Origin: Nodosilinea nodulosa PCC 7104 | Lineage (GTDB): Bacteria; Cyanobacteriota; Cyanobacteriia; Phormidesmidales; Phormidesmidaceae | NCBI RefSeq assembly: GCF_000309385.1 | Contig: NZ_JH976537.1 | Coordinates: forward strand, 1,576,214-1,640,213 | Length of the DNA: 64,000 bases | Direction: 5' to 3' | Shown here: positions 17,859-26,310 of the stretch, in pieces | Layout: every line of letters starts with the position of its first letter | Position numbering within the stretch: position 1 is the first letter of the stretch | The notes under the pieces: model-generated | What the model was told of the DNA's origin: nothing | Seen by the model: the letters and a program-made list of their open reading frames with translations, nothing else | The model's database searches: none | Program-made: the position numbers and the translations under genes

Positions 17859-19016
17859 ATGGACGGATTGGGTAGAGAAGCAGCGGTCACAACCCTCAAG
17901 CAGCTAGATCTGAGGAATAGTCAAGATTCCTCTGCATCCGACGAGGCGGCGGCGCCTAAATTGGCGCCTAAATTATCGTTGCGAGAGCTGGGAATCAACC
18001 TCAACCACTGGTACGCAGTGGCTCAGAGCGCCGAACTGAGGGACAAACCCCTTGCAGTGACCCTGTGGCACCAGCCGATTGTGCTGTACCGCGATCGCGC
18101 CAGCAATCCCATTGCCCTCGAAGACCGCTGCCCCCACCGCCAGGTCAGGCTCAGCGCAGGCACCGTCGCAGGCGATAACCTGATGTGCGCCTACCACGGC
18201 TGGCAGTTTGCCCCCGACGGCGCCTGCGTCCATGTGCCCTACCTGGAGCCCCAGCAAAAGCTGCCCACCTGCACCCTGCGCCGCTACCCGGTTCGGGAGC
18301 AGGACGGCTTTATCTGGCTGTTTCCCGGTGACGCCGCCCTGGCCGAGCAGGTAGCCCCCCTGGGGGTGCCCGAGTGGGAGCACCTCAACTTCATCGGCTC
18401 GCTGACCACCATCGACGTCCAGGCCCACTACTCGTTCTTAATCGAGAACCTGATGGACATGTACCACGGCCACCTGCACGGCGGTGCCCAGGTGTGGGCC
18501 AACCCGGTGCTGGCGGAGCTTGAGGCAGGCGAGGCCCGCGTCCACGCCCGCTACGATGCCGAGAGCTACTACCGCATCGACAAAATCTGGTCGGTTAGCC
18601 AGCTGCTGATTCCAGCTTTGCGGCGGCTGCACCCGGAGCCGCTGGATGTCTACTATCACTATCCCCACTGGCGATCGACCCTGGGGAATGACTTCGTGAT
18701 CTACTGCCTGTTTTGCCCGCTCAGCGAGACCCACACCCGCGCCTACCTGCTCCACTTCACCTCCCTGGAGCGGTTTCCGAAGCTGCACAAAACCCCGCTG
18801 GCGGTGCGGCGGTTCGTGAAGCGATCGTTTACGAACTCGGCCAGCTTTTTGCTGCGGCGCCTGGTGCGCGAAGATGTGCTGATGCTAGAGCAAGAGCAGC
18901 AGGCCTTTGCAGCGAACCCGACCTATCGGGGGCCGGAGCTAAATCGGGCGCTGACGGCGGTGCAGCAGCTGATTCGGCGGCAGGCGGGGATGGGGGATGG
19001 GGAGATGGGGGGATGA
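17859..19016 (+). CDS. Rieske ring-hydroxylating-type oxygenase (CruH-like)
   Basis: A 385-residue Rieske non-haem iron oxygenase. The N-terminal Rieske domain has C91-P-H93 and C110-A-Y-H113, and the catalytic domain shows the mononuclear-iron segment ENLMDMYHGHLHGG near residues 193-206. The fold matches VanA/PobA-type oxygenases. Its place 50 bases after a CrtU/CruE-like gene suggests it hydroxylates or oxidises the ring methyl of an aromatic carotenoid, as proposed for CruH in synechoxanthin synthesis; that is inference. The last residues (AGMGDGEMGG) are encoded by a G-rich tandem repeat that has run into the coding sequence. No ferredoxin reductase gene is adjacent. Confidence 0.8.
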   Translation: MDGLGREAAVTTLKQLDLRNSQDSSASDEAAAPKLAPKLSLRELGINLNHWYAVAQSAELRDKPLAVTLWHQPIVLYRDRASNPIALEDRCPHRQVRLSAGTVAGDNLMCAYHGWQFAPDGACVHVPYLEPQQKLPTCTLRRYPVREQDGFIWLFPGDAALAEQVAPLGVPEWEHLNFIGSLTTIDVQAHYSFLIENLMDMYHGHLHGGAQVWANPVLAELEAGEARVHARYDAESYYRIDKIWSVSQLLIPALRRLHPEPLDVYYHYPHWRSTLGNDFVIYCLFCPLSETHTRAYLLHFTSLERFPKLHKTPLAVRRFVKRSFTNSASFLLRRLVREDVLMLEQEQQAFAANPTYRGPELNRALTAVQQLIRRQAGMGDGEMGG

Positions 19017-19047
19017 GGAGATGGGGAGATGAGGGGATGGGGAGATG
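18985..19047. repeat. G-rich tandem repeat at the end of the Rieske gene
   Basis: Units of GGGGAT, GGGGAGAT and GAGGAGAT run from inside the last ten codons of the Rieske oxygenase to about 30 bases past its stop. It is the same purine repeat class as at 4781, 9235 and 43015. Confidence 0.8.
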
Positions 19048-19051
19048 AATT

Positions 19052-19089
19052 CAAAGTGCAAAGTTCAAGATTTTGCACTTTGCACTTTG
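19052..19089. terminator. Inverted repeat after the Rieske oxygenase gene
   Basis: CAAAGTGCAAAG (19052-19063) and CTTTGCACTTTG (19078-19089) form a perfect 12-base stem with a 14-base loop. Extra copies of TTTGCACT follow. It could end transcription of the carotenoid pair, though no T-run follows; a dispersed cyanobacterial repeat is the alternative. Confidence 0.45.
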
Positions 19090-19184
19090 CACTGGCCGCA
19101 TGAGGGGATAACGGCCTTACGCCAGTGGCATTCCACCCTACAATGGGCCTGCGATCGCAGTTCACCTCTAGAGGCTCTTTCCCA

Positions 19185-19997
19185 ATGGCTGGCCCCGATA
19201 TTCTGGCGCTCGATTTTGATGGCGTGGTCTGCGACGGGCTGCGGGAGTATTTTCAAACGGCGTGGAGGGCCTACGGTGAGGTGTTTGAACCGGGGGCGGG
19301 GGCACCGCCGGAGGGGCTGGCCGAGCGGTTTTACCCGCTGAGGCCGGTGGTTGAAACGGGCTGGGAGATGCCGCTGGTGCTCTACGGGCTGATGGCAGGG
19401 GTGCCGGATGGGGAGATTCTCGATCGCTGGTCTGAGCTAGTTCCGCAGCTGCTGGCGCGGGCGGGGGTGGAGCCGACCGCCCTGGGCCAGGCGGTAGACG
19501 GGGTGCGCGATCGCTGGATTGCCCAGGATATGGAGGGCTGGCTCAGCTACCAGCGCTTCTACCCCGGTGTGATCGATCGCTTGCGGCAGATGGTGGCCGA
19601 CGGCATTGAGCTGGTGATTATTTCTACCAAGGAAGGGCGATTTATTCAGCAATTACTGACCCAGGGAGGGCTAAATCTCCCCGGCGACGGCCCCCTGGGG
19701 CCAGCCCCAGGCGATCGGATTTTGGGCAAAGAGGTCAAGCAGCCCAAGTATGAAACCCTGCGGCAGATCCAGGCGGCCTGTGGGGGGCAGAGCATCTGGT
19801 TTGTGGAGGACAGGGTTAAGGCCCTACAGGCCGTGCAGCGCCAGCCCGACCTGGGCGATGTGGGGCTGTTTTTGGCCGGCTGGGGCTACAACACAGCGGC
19901 CGACCGGGCCATGGCCACCGACGGTATTTACGGGCTGACGCTGCCTCAGTTTTGCGGTCCATTTGCAGCTTGGGGACGCGATCGCCAAGCAATATAA
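19185..19997 (+). CDS. HAD superfamily hydrolase
   Basis: A 270-residue haloacid-dehalogenase-fold protein. Motif I is ILALDFDGVVCDGLREYF with the nucleophilic Asp, motif II is LVIISTKEGRF (Thr in place of the usual Ser), motif III Lys is in ILGKEVKQPKYETL, and the acidic motif IV is WFVEDRVKAL. It is probably a phosphatase for a small phosphorylated metabolite in the cytosol; the substrate is unknown. The ATG at 19185 starts just before motif I; a longer upstream reading to 19125 crosses a poorly conserved segment. The gene stands alone. Confidence 0.82.
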   Translation: MAGPDILALDFDGVVCDGLREYFQTAWRAYGEVFEPGAGAPPEGLAERFYPLRPVVETGWEMPLVLYGLMAGVPDGEILDRWSELVPQLLARAGVEPTALGQAVDGVRDRWIAQDMEGWLSYQRFYPGVIDRLRQMVADGIELVIISTKEGRFIQQLLTQGGLNLPGDGPLGPAPGDRILGKEVKQPKYETLRQIQAACGGQSIWFVEDRVKALQAVQRQPDLGDVGLFLAGWGYNTAADRAMATDGIYGLTLPQFCGPFAAWGRDRQAI

Positions 19998-20196
19998 CCT
20001 GGGTTTCACCGTAAATTTACGTAATCTTGACGGGGTCTGCGATCGCTTAAATTGTTCGTGACGCTACCAAGCAAAATTTTCCGGATTTGTGCGCCAGCGC
20101 CAGAATCAGGAATAGACGCTGGGAGCCATGGCTGAAGCTTAGGTTAACGTCGATGGCCCAGCCCCCCGAAGCCGCGCTGTTTGTTTCTGTGTTGCC

Positions 20197-21207
20197 ATGA
20201 CTGACCTATTTGTTCCCCCGCCAAAAACCGGCTCTCAGTCAACGTTCATACTTCCAGACGAACCCAATTCCCCTGGAGCTGAAGCCGAGGCTGCGCTGAC
20301 CACCGAGCCTGCCACAGAAGCATCCACCCTGGCCGCCGGGGAGGCGATCGCCCCCCTCAGCCCCCCCATCAGTCCCATAGACGAAGTTTTTTTCTACGGC
20401 TATTCCGCTGACGGCCCCCCGACGCTGTACCAGGTCAACCTGACGGAGGGCAGCCGAACCATCGTTACTGAACCCGTAGACCTCTATCCATCCGCGCTCG
20501 ATGGGCTGTTTACGACAGAAGCCGGCGGTCTGGCTGGACCAGAGGAAGTCAGCTCTGACGCCCCATCGCAGACATTTACCATTATTGATGGCACCAGCGG
20601 CAAAAACTTTCTCATCGGCACCGCCGCCGACAACGCTTTATTTGGGTTGGGCAGCGACGATCTGCTGCTGACCGGCCGGGGCAACAACCTGGCCTTTGGC
20701 GGTGCTGGCAACGACACCCTGGTGGGCGGGACGGGCAACAACGGCCTATTTGGCGGTGCTGGCAGCGACTCCCTAGAGGGCGGGGCAGGCGACGATCTGC
20801 TGGTAGGCGGCCCCGGCAGCGATATTCTCTACGGCGGCGCCGGGGCCAACACCCTGGTTGGCGGCGCCGGGGCCGATGTCTTTCGGCTCAACAGCCCCGG
20901 CGCCTACAGCTCGCTGGTGGGGGGCACCCCTGCGCCCGCCGCTCAGCCCGATACTCTTATCGACTTCAACGCCGCCGAGGGGGATGTGCTGGATTTTAGC
21001 CAAATTGCCGCCCAGTCTCTCTTTGCTGGTAGCGATCTGCTGCCCTTCGTCAGCTTTGTGCAGGTGGGCAGCGATACCCACGTGCAGATCACCACGCCGC
21101 TGGGCCAGGTTTCCACCGAGGCCATTTTGCTGAATGTACAGGCTGATACCCTGACCCCAGACAGCCTCACCTTTACGCCCCCCGACGGGCTGCCCCAGCT
21201 CAAGTAG
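20197..21207 (+). CDS. RTX-type calcium-binding repeat protein
   Basis: A 336-residue protein with a Pro/Ala-rich N-terminal half of unknown role and, from about residue 130 to 225, a run of glycine/aspartate nonapeptides of the hemolysin type (GGAGNDTLVGGTGNN, GGAGSDSLEGGAGDD, GGPGSDILYGGAGAN). The repeats bind calcium in a parallel beta-roll and usually mark type I secretion. A C-terminal segment of the pattern DTLIDFNAAEGDVLDFSQI matches the usual post-repeat domain that carries the secretion signal. No secretion ATPase gene is adjacent. It is probably a secreted surface protein. Confidence 0.82.
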   Translation: MTDLFVPPPKTGSQSTFILPDEPNSPGAEAEAALTTEPATEASTLAAGEAIAPLSPPISPIDEVFFYGYSADGPPTLYQVNLTEGSRTIVTEPVDLYPSALDGLFTTEAGGLAGPEEVSSDAPSQTFTIIDGTSGKNFLIGTAADNALFGLGSDDLLLTGRGNNLAFGGAGNDTLVGGTGNNGLFGGAGSDSLEGGAGDDLLVGGPGSDILYGGAGANTLVGGAGADVFRLNSPGAYSSLVGGTPAPAAQPDTLIDFNAAEGDVLDFSQIAAQSLFAGSDLLPFVSFVQVGSDTHVQITTPLGQVSTEAILLNVQADTLTPDSLTFTPPDGLPQLK

Positions 21208-21280
21208 ACCGCCCCAGAGCCCCCCTCAAACCTGCCCCACTTTCCGGTAGCATCAAGGCTGGAGCAATGCAGGTAAGCCT

Positions 21281-21895
21281 ATGATTGAGGCCCAGCTACA
21301 CCCGTTGGCGATCGCCCTGGCCGGAGAGTTTGACAACCGCCAGCAGTCATTGTCCGACCCCACCTGGTACCTGCACCTGCGGCTGTGGCAGCGCCCTCTG
21401 CCGCGCCATCTGTTTGGGGAGGGCTACGGTTTTTTTATCGAGCAGGTTAGCGTGGCCTCGGGGAAGCCGCCCTACCGGCAGCGGATTCTGCATCTGACGG
21501 CAAAGGACAATGCCCTGTGGGGCCAGTACTACGGCCTGACCGACCCCAGCGCCTACGTCGGCGCGGCCACCCAGCCCGATCGCCTGACCGGCCTCAGCCG
21601 CGACGAGTTAGTTAGCCTGCCCACCTGCGGAGTTGCCATTGAGCGCCAGCCCGATGGCCAGACCTACAGCGCCCGCCTGCCGGAGGGCAGTCTGTGCAGC
21701 TTTACCATTGGCGGCGCGACCTCCTACGTGCGGCTGGCCTTTGACATTGGCCCCGAGTCGCCCGCTGCCAGCAGCGCGATCGTGTTTCAAATGAACGATC
21801 GCGGCATTGACGCTGCAACGGGCAAGGCCACCTGGGGACCCATGATGGGGCCGTTTCGGCTGATTAAGCAAAACGCCTTTGCCCTACCGGCATGA
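21281..21895 (+). CDS. CpcT/CpeT-family phycobiliprotein lyase
   Basis: A 204-residue protein of the CpcT/CpeT family, calycin-like lyases that attach phycocyanobilin to a beta-subunit cysteine or assist phycoerythrin chromophorylation. Recognisable are LAGEFDNRQQSLSDPTWYLHLRLWQRPLP, PYRQRILHL, LPTCGVAIERQPDG and LPEGSLCSF. It is expected to act on phycobilisome proteins in the cytosol, but it sits far from any phycobilisome genes in this window, so whether it is CpcT itself or a side family cannot be decided. The start is an ATG with no strong ribosome site. Confidence 0.85.
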   Translation: MIEAQLHPLAIALAGEFDNRQQSLSDPTWYLHLRLWQRPLPRHLFGEGYGFFIEQVSVASGKPPYRQRILHLTAKDNALWGQYYGLTDPSAYVGAATQPDRLTGLSRDELVSLPTCGVAIERQPDGQTYSARLPEGSLCSFTIGGATSYVRLAFDIGPESPAASSAIVFQMNDRGIDAATGKATWGPMMGPFRLIKQNAFALPA

Positions 21896-22046
21896 GGCGG
21901 CTGTAAACGGGGCTGCTTCCTGATTGCTGTGGGGCTATCGGTGTTACCCTGGAGCGATGCCTGAGGCCTTATGGCTCTGGGCCTGGGGCGATCGCCCCAG
22001 CAACTGCCATTTACCGCCCCCGCTGACCCCTTCCCACCGACCCCGC

Positions 22047-22847
22047 ATGGAGCGCGATCTTCTCATTCTGACGGTTTACTTCATCTGCGTGGGCTACGTG
22101 GTCTACCAGATGGCGCTGTCCATTGAGGAGGAACTGGAGGACCAGGTTGTGCTGGTGCCCGATGTTGCCAGCCTGGAGAGCAGCCTGCGATCGCAGCTGG
22201 TGCGCCAGGGCTTTGCCGAAACCGCCGCCGAGGTCGTGCCGGGGGGCATAGAGCCGTTGGGCAAAGCCGCCGCGCTGCGCCTGGTGGTGCCCGAACCCCG
22301 CAGCCTCGCCCCCCCGGAGAACCGCCCCGAGCCGCCGCAGGAGGGGCAAATTGTGGTGCAGGTGCTGCCCCAGGGGCCGTACCCACTCCAGCCGGTCGTG
22401 GGACTGACGGTGCAGGTCATCAACCAGAGCCGCGCCCTCCAGGTCACCATCGACTGGGATCGCAGCTCCATCACCCGCATGAACAACGAAATTCGCCGGG
22501 TGATTCGCCACACCCCCGGCATGCGCCTCGATCTGGCGTTGCCCCAGGTCACCAGCGTGGTTAACCCCAACCAGTTTCTCAGCACCGTTGTCACCAGCGA
22601 AGACTGCTTTAGCCGCAGCGCCGACACCCAGGTGCTCCAGCAGACATCCCCCGCCATCAACATCCCCAAAATGGCCGACCTCAAAGCCCCCCTGCGCAAC
22701 TACTCCCTCGATCTGGTGATTCAGCTCAAGCCCTTTAGCGATCGCGGCGGTCGGCCTGTCATGCTGCTGCTGCCCTTTCGCTTTGCGATCGAGCCGCTGC
22801 CCGCCAAAGCCGCCATTCCCCTGGTGAACTGGATTTTGAAACGCTAG
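22047..22847 (+). CDS. Conserved cyanobacterial-type membrane-anchored protein, unknown function
   Basis: A 266-residue protein that I do not recognise by name. It begins MERDLLILTVYFICVGYVVYQMAL, a single N-terminal membrane helix, followed by a soluble domain with a Pro-rich segment near residue 90-110 and beta-rich patterns (LQVTIDWDRSSITRMNNEIRR, RNYSLDLVIQLKPF). The soluble part is probably outside the cytoplasm or at the membrane face. The ATG at 22047 gives a clean helix start; in-frame upstream starts at 21957 or 21924 would add a segment without typical features. Confidence 0.6.
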   Translation: MERDLLILTVYFICVGYVVYQMALSIEEELEDQVVLVPDVASLESSLRSQLVRQGFAETAAEVVPGGIEPLGKAAALRLVVPEPRSLAPPENRPEPPQEGQIVVQVLPQGPYPLQPVVGLTVQVINQSRALQVTIDWDRSSITRMNNEIRRVIRHTPGMRLDLALPQVTSVVNPNQFLSTVVTSEDCFSRSADTQVLQQTSPAINIPKMADLKAPLRNYSLDLVIQLKPFSDRGGRPVMLLLPFRFAIEPLPAKAAIPLVNWILKR

Positions 22848-22969
22848 CAGGGCGATCGCCCCTCAACGGCTGGGGTGCTGCTAGGCTGATCTATAACTCC
22901 GGCTGGTAAAAGCACCCCTGAGCCTGCCGGAGTGGACTAATCCCAATACCGCCCGCATCCTGCACCGCC

Positions 22970-23638
22970 ATGGCCACCCGCCTCTGGAACTTCCTCACCA
23001 CCGATAGCCGCAACCTGGTTGCGCTCAACACCGCCAATGGCATGACCGATGCCGCCGATGCCGTGCTAAATCTGGCGGCGGTACTGGCCGAAGAAGGCCC
23101 CCGCAGCCCAAGGCTGGCCCCCTTGGTCAACCAGCTCGACTCGCTGCTGGATGCCCTGAACTCGCCCCTGGGAAAGCTCGTAGGCGCAGGTCGGCCCTTT
23201 GTCTCCCTGGGCACCGGGCTGCTGAAATTCTACCGAGAGACCACCCAAAAAGAACCCACCCTGGCCCAGTCCGTCGCCTTAATCAGCCAGGCCGCCTACT
23301 TGGAAAGCTTTCGAGAATTTGTTAAGCGGCACCCCAAGATCGAGCAGTGGCTAACCGCCAAGGACGCCACCCCCCAGGCCAAAACCATTACCCTACAAGC
23401 TAAGGCCCTGGGCGTCTTTGAGCTATCCGATCCGGAAGCCCGCTTCGCCATGCTGCACTTTCACCAGTCGGCCCTGGCCAAAGCCTTTAACGATGTCCTC
23501 AGCGCTCGGCTCGTGCAGTTGGGGGCAACCACCGAGCAGGCCAATCGCATGGCCGAAGTGGTGGCCAAAAATACGCATCGGCCCATGGCAACGGCGATCG
23601 CCGACGCCGAAAGCTCACTCAATCTCAGGGTGGAGTAG
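22970..23638 (+). CDS. Stand-alone or truncated copy of a NACHT protein N-terminal domain
   Basis: A 222-residue, mostly helical protein that aligns along its whole length with residues 1-222 or so of the NACHT protein at 48427: the start MATRLWNFLTTD, the segment LDSLLDALNSPLGKLVGA, PFVS-GTGLLKFY and QAAYLESFREFVK are shared. The DNA is also clearly similar. The copy ends in VE followed by TAG, where the longer protein reads VEW with TGG, and no similarity continues afterwards. It therefore looks like a partial duplicate that lost the NTPase part, or a free effector/decoy domain. There is no Walker motif, and a central hydrophobic helix may associate with membranes. Confidence 0.75.
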   Translation: MATRLWNFLTTDSRNLVALNTANGMTDAADAVLNLAAVLAEEGPRSPRLAPLVNQLDSLLDALNSPLGKLVGAGRPFVSLGTGLLKFYRETTQKEPTLAQSVALISQAAYLESFREFVKRHPKIEQWLTAKDATPQAKTITLQAKALGVFELSDPEARFAMLHFHQSALAKAFNDVLSARLVQLGATTEQANRMAEVVAKNTHRPMATAIADAESSLNLRVE

Positions 23639-23739
23639 GCCTGATCCGAAATCCGATTTGGAAAACCCCGATTCATAAATCAAGCATCCCGTAGCAGCAT
23701 GCTGAACCCCTGCAAGTCGGGGGGATTTAGAAGGGTTGG

Positions 23740-24138
23740 CTACTGTCCCAGCTGAAAGACTACGCCTAAATATTCTCGATAGGCGCACACGCGATCGCCC
23801 TTAATCTCAAAGGCGATCGCCGCCTGATTGTCGTAGGGCTGCCCCAGCATTATCCCCCTGGATCGGACTTCATAGACAACGGTTGTGGGGTTGGAGGTAA
23901 CCTGTTGAACCGTCAGCGTCAGCCCCTCGGGGAACACCTTTGACACCATGGCAAGAAATTCCCCAGCCCGGTCTTTGCCATGGTTAAGCCCTTTGAAGGG
24001 GCCAGCTGGAAACCAGAATGTAAAGTCATCGCTGAGACAGTCTAGGAAAGGAGTCCAGGCTCCGCTGTCCAGCCCCTGGGCAAAAGCTTGAAAGGCTTTG
24101 TCGGCCACTCGCAGCGTATTGGCATTGGCTTCATACAT
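23740..24138 (-). CDS. SnoaL/NTF2-like domain protein
   Basis: A 132-residue NTF2-fold protein. The pattern AFAQGLDSGAWTPFLDCLSDDFTFWFPAGPF-KG, followed by a beta sheet with TVVYEVRSRG and AIAFEIKGDRVCAYREYLG, is typical of SnoaL-like proteins, which act as small cyclases, isomerases or ligand-binding domains. The function cannot be narrowed further. The ATG at 24138 is preferred over a TTG at 24153. It lies 91 bases after the GlcE-like gene on the same strand and could be the last gene of that operon. Confidence 0.75.
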   Translation of the reverse strand: MYEANANTLRVADKAFQAFAQGLDSGAWTPFLDCLSDDFTFWFPAGPFKGLNHGKDRAGEFLAMVSKVFPEGLTLTVQQVTSNPTTVVYEVRSRGIMLGQPYDNQAAIAFEIKGDRVCAYREYLGVVFQLGQ

Positions 24139-24229
24139 CTTGGCCCACCCCAAGAAAAAGACCCCGTTGGCCGTCTAAAACCCGACGCTGCGGCACGATT
24201 CACCTGGGGCGATCGCGCCGCGTCACCCC

Positions 24230-25501
24230 TCAAATAGCATCCCAAAAGCGACCAGGGCTAAGGCCGTTGAGGGGATCAAACTGGGCTTTGATCGCTTTCA
24301 TCATGCCCAAGGCGTTGCCGCTGTAGCCCCACACATCCACGGTTTTTTTAAGAGGTAGAGGTGCTTCAAGCAGCGTCAGATAGCCTCCGGCCACAGCGGC
24401 TTTAGAGCGAATCTCCTGCACCGCCGCCGCCGTAGCTGCGGCCAACCGCACCGCACCAATGCCGCTACCGGCGTGAATTCGGGCCAGGCTACCCTCGGGT
24501 AGCCCATCCAACCAGCGCACTGCCTGACCAGGCAACACCCCGACCTTGGCCACCACCGCATCCTCCTGGGCTGGGGCTGGGGGGAACAAAGCCTCACCGG
24601 CAGCAGCCCAGACCCGTTCATCCTCTACGCCATCAAGGATGGAGGTGGATAGGCCATCCCCCACCATGGCCAAGAGCGATTCCACCTGCTCTTCAACGCC
24701 GGGGCGAATCGACTGAAACCGCACCAGTAGGGCAAAGTTTTCCCCGTAGTCGAGGGATGCCGCCAAAGCGGGGGACAGCAGATCCATAGACGCAGGAGTC
24801 AATGGGGACAGACGCAGGGCGCTGACGAGGGATTCCACCGGGCCAGCCCCACCGATAATCACCACCGTCTTCGACACATCCTGCTTTGGGTACAGGCGAA
24901 AGGTGAGCTGCGAAATTACCCCCAGGGTGCCGTAGGAGCCGGTCATCAGCTTCATCAGGTCGTAGCCTGCGACGTTTTTGACCACCCGCCCGCCGGCCTT
25001 GGCCACCTGACCGTCGTAGCGCACAAAAGAGATGCCGATCAGCATATCCCGCAGGCCGCCGTAGCGCTGGCGCAGGGCACCCGTATCCCCCGTCGCCACC
25101 ATACCGCCCAGGGTTGCCCGATCGGGATAGGCCGGATCGACGGCCAGAAACTGGTTTTGCTGGGCCAGCCGGGGGGCCAAATCCGCCAGCGTTACCCCCG
25201 CCTGGGCGGTGAGGGTCATATCCCCTACGGCGTGGTCGATCACCTGGTTGAGCCGGGCGGTGCTGACGATTAAATCCACTCCCTTCCCCAGACCGCCCCA
25301 GGCCAGCTTGCTGCCGCTGCCGCAGGGCACCACCCGCCAGCGGTGCTCGTGGGCGCAGGCCATTACCGCCGCCAGTTCGGCCTCGGTGGTGGGGCAAACA
25401 ACCGCTTCAGGAGTTAGATACTCCGGCAGATCGAGGAACTTGGGAGAGAGGATGCGATCGCCTCCCACCACCGCTCCCAGCACTTCAGCAACGTTGGCCA
25501 T
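24230..25501 (-). CDS. FAD-binding oxidoreductase, GlcE-like
   Basis: A 423-residue PCMH-type flavoprotein. The FAD domain has PTTEAELAAVMACAHEH, VPCGSGSKLAWGG and AVDPAYPDRATLGGMVATGDTGALR-RYGG, followed by GGRVVKNVAGYDLMKLMTGSYGTLGVI; this pattern is that of glycolate dehydrogenase subunit GlcE, smaller than GlcD. It probably oxidises a 2-hydroxyacid such as glycolate together with partner subunits, which matters in photorespiration. GlcD and GlcF are not in the window. Its start is 3 bases after the stop of the GST gene, indicating an operon. Confidence 0.85.
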   Translation of the reverse strand: MANVAEVLGAVVGGDRILSPKFLDLPEYLTPEAVVCPTTEAELAAVMACAHEHRWRVVPCGSGSKLAWGGLGKGVDLIVSTARLNQVIDHAVGDMTLTAQAGVTLADLAPRLAQQNQFLAVDPAYPDRATLGGMVATGDTGALRQRYGGLRDMLIGISFVRYDGQVAKAGGRVVKNVAGYDLMKLMTGSYGTLGVISQLTFRLYPKQDVSKTVVIIGGAGPVESLVSALRLSPLTPASMDLLSPALAASLDYGENFALLVRFQSIRPGVEEQVESLLAMVGDGLSTSILDGVEDERVWAAAGEALFPPAPAQEDAVVAKVGVLPGQAVRWLDGLPEGSLARIHAGSGIGAVRLAAATAAAVQEIRSKAAVAGGYLTLLEAPLPLKKTVDVWGYSGNALGMMKAIKAQFDPLNGLSPGRFWDAI

Positions 25502-25504
25502 AGC

Positions 25505-26302
25505 CTAGTCAATGCTGATGGGGGTGGGGCCGCTGCCGGGGCTGGCCGGGGGCACATTGGTGCGGGCGGTGCGAAACTCGGCGTAGAGGCGATCGCGCCA
25601 CTCAAAGAAAGTCTTAAATTCGGGCACATCCACCAGCCCCGGCACGCCCTTGCCGCCGATGCCCTCGGGCAATTCCACATACTGCGCGGTGGGGAACTTG
25701 AGGTACATGGTGGCCGCCGCTACGGCAAAGTCGGCCAGGGTGGGCGTATCGCCCAGCAGGTAGGGGCTGCCCTGCAGCATCAGCACCAGGGCTTCGAGAT
25801 CCTGGCGCAGGCCAGCGGTGGCAATTTTAATGTCCTGGGGGCCGAAGCCAACGCCGGTACCGACCAGGTTGAGCACGTCGCCGGGCAGCGCGCCGATCAG
25901 GTCGCGCAGGGGGCCGGGGGTAAAGCCGGGCAGCAGGGCGGTGCGAAAGTTGGGGTGCTGCTTGAAGGCCCCGACCATGACGACGCGGGCCTTGGGCACG
26001 ATCGCCTCGTCGGCCCAGGCCTCCAGCGCCAGACATAGGCCCTTTTGCTTGGGGTCGGTGGGAATCAGCGGGCGATTGGGGTAGGCTTTTTCGAGGTGGA
26101 GCGCGATCGCCGTCGAGTCGGGAATCACCAGCTCGCCATCCTTGAGCATGGGCACCTGCCGCTGGCCCGACAGCTGGAACACCTCGACCTGGCCGACGCC
26201 GGGGGTGACCTCCACCTTGCGGTAGGGCACCTGCTTGTAGTCGAGAATCAGCCGAATCTTTTCGGCAAAGGTGGAGGCTTCAAACTGGTACAGCTCTAGC
26301 AT
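25505..26302 (-). CDS. Glutathione S-transferase family protein
   Basis: A 265-residue GST with an N-terminal thioredoxin-like domain (LELYQFEASTFAEKIRLILDY; RQVPMLKDGELVIPDSTAIALHLEKAYP with the cis-Pro and the glutathione-binding D-S pair) and an all-helical C-terminal domain (LLGDTPTLADFAVAAATMYL). Cytosolic; it probably conjugates or reduces small electrophiles or peroxides. The C-terminus is longer than in usual bacterial GSTs and ends in a Pro/Ser-rich tail. It lies 8 bases downstream of the DUF4230 gene and 3 bases upstream of the GlcE-like gene. Confidence 0.87.
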   Translation of the reverse strand: MLELYQFEASTFAEKIRLILDYKQVPYRKVEVTPGVGQVEVFQLSGQRQVPMLKDGELVIPDSTAIALHLEKAYPNRPLIPTDPKQKGLCLALEAWADEAIVPKARVVMVGAFKQHPNFRTALLPGFTPGPLRDLIGALPGDVLNLVGTGVGFGPQDIKIATAGLRQDLEALVLMLQGSPYLLGDTPTLADFAVAAATMYLKFPTAQYVELPEGIGGKGVPGLVDVPEFKTFFEWRDRLYAEFRTARTNVPPASPGSGPTPISID

Positions 26303-26310
26303 AGGAATCC

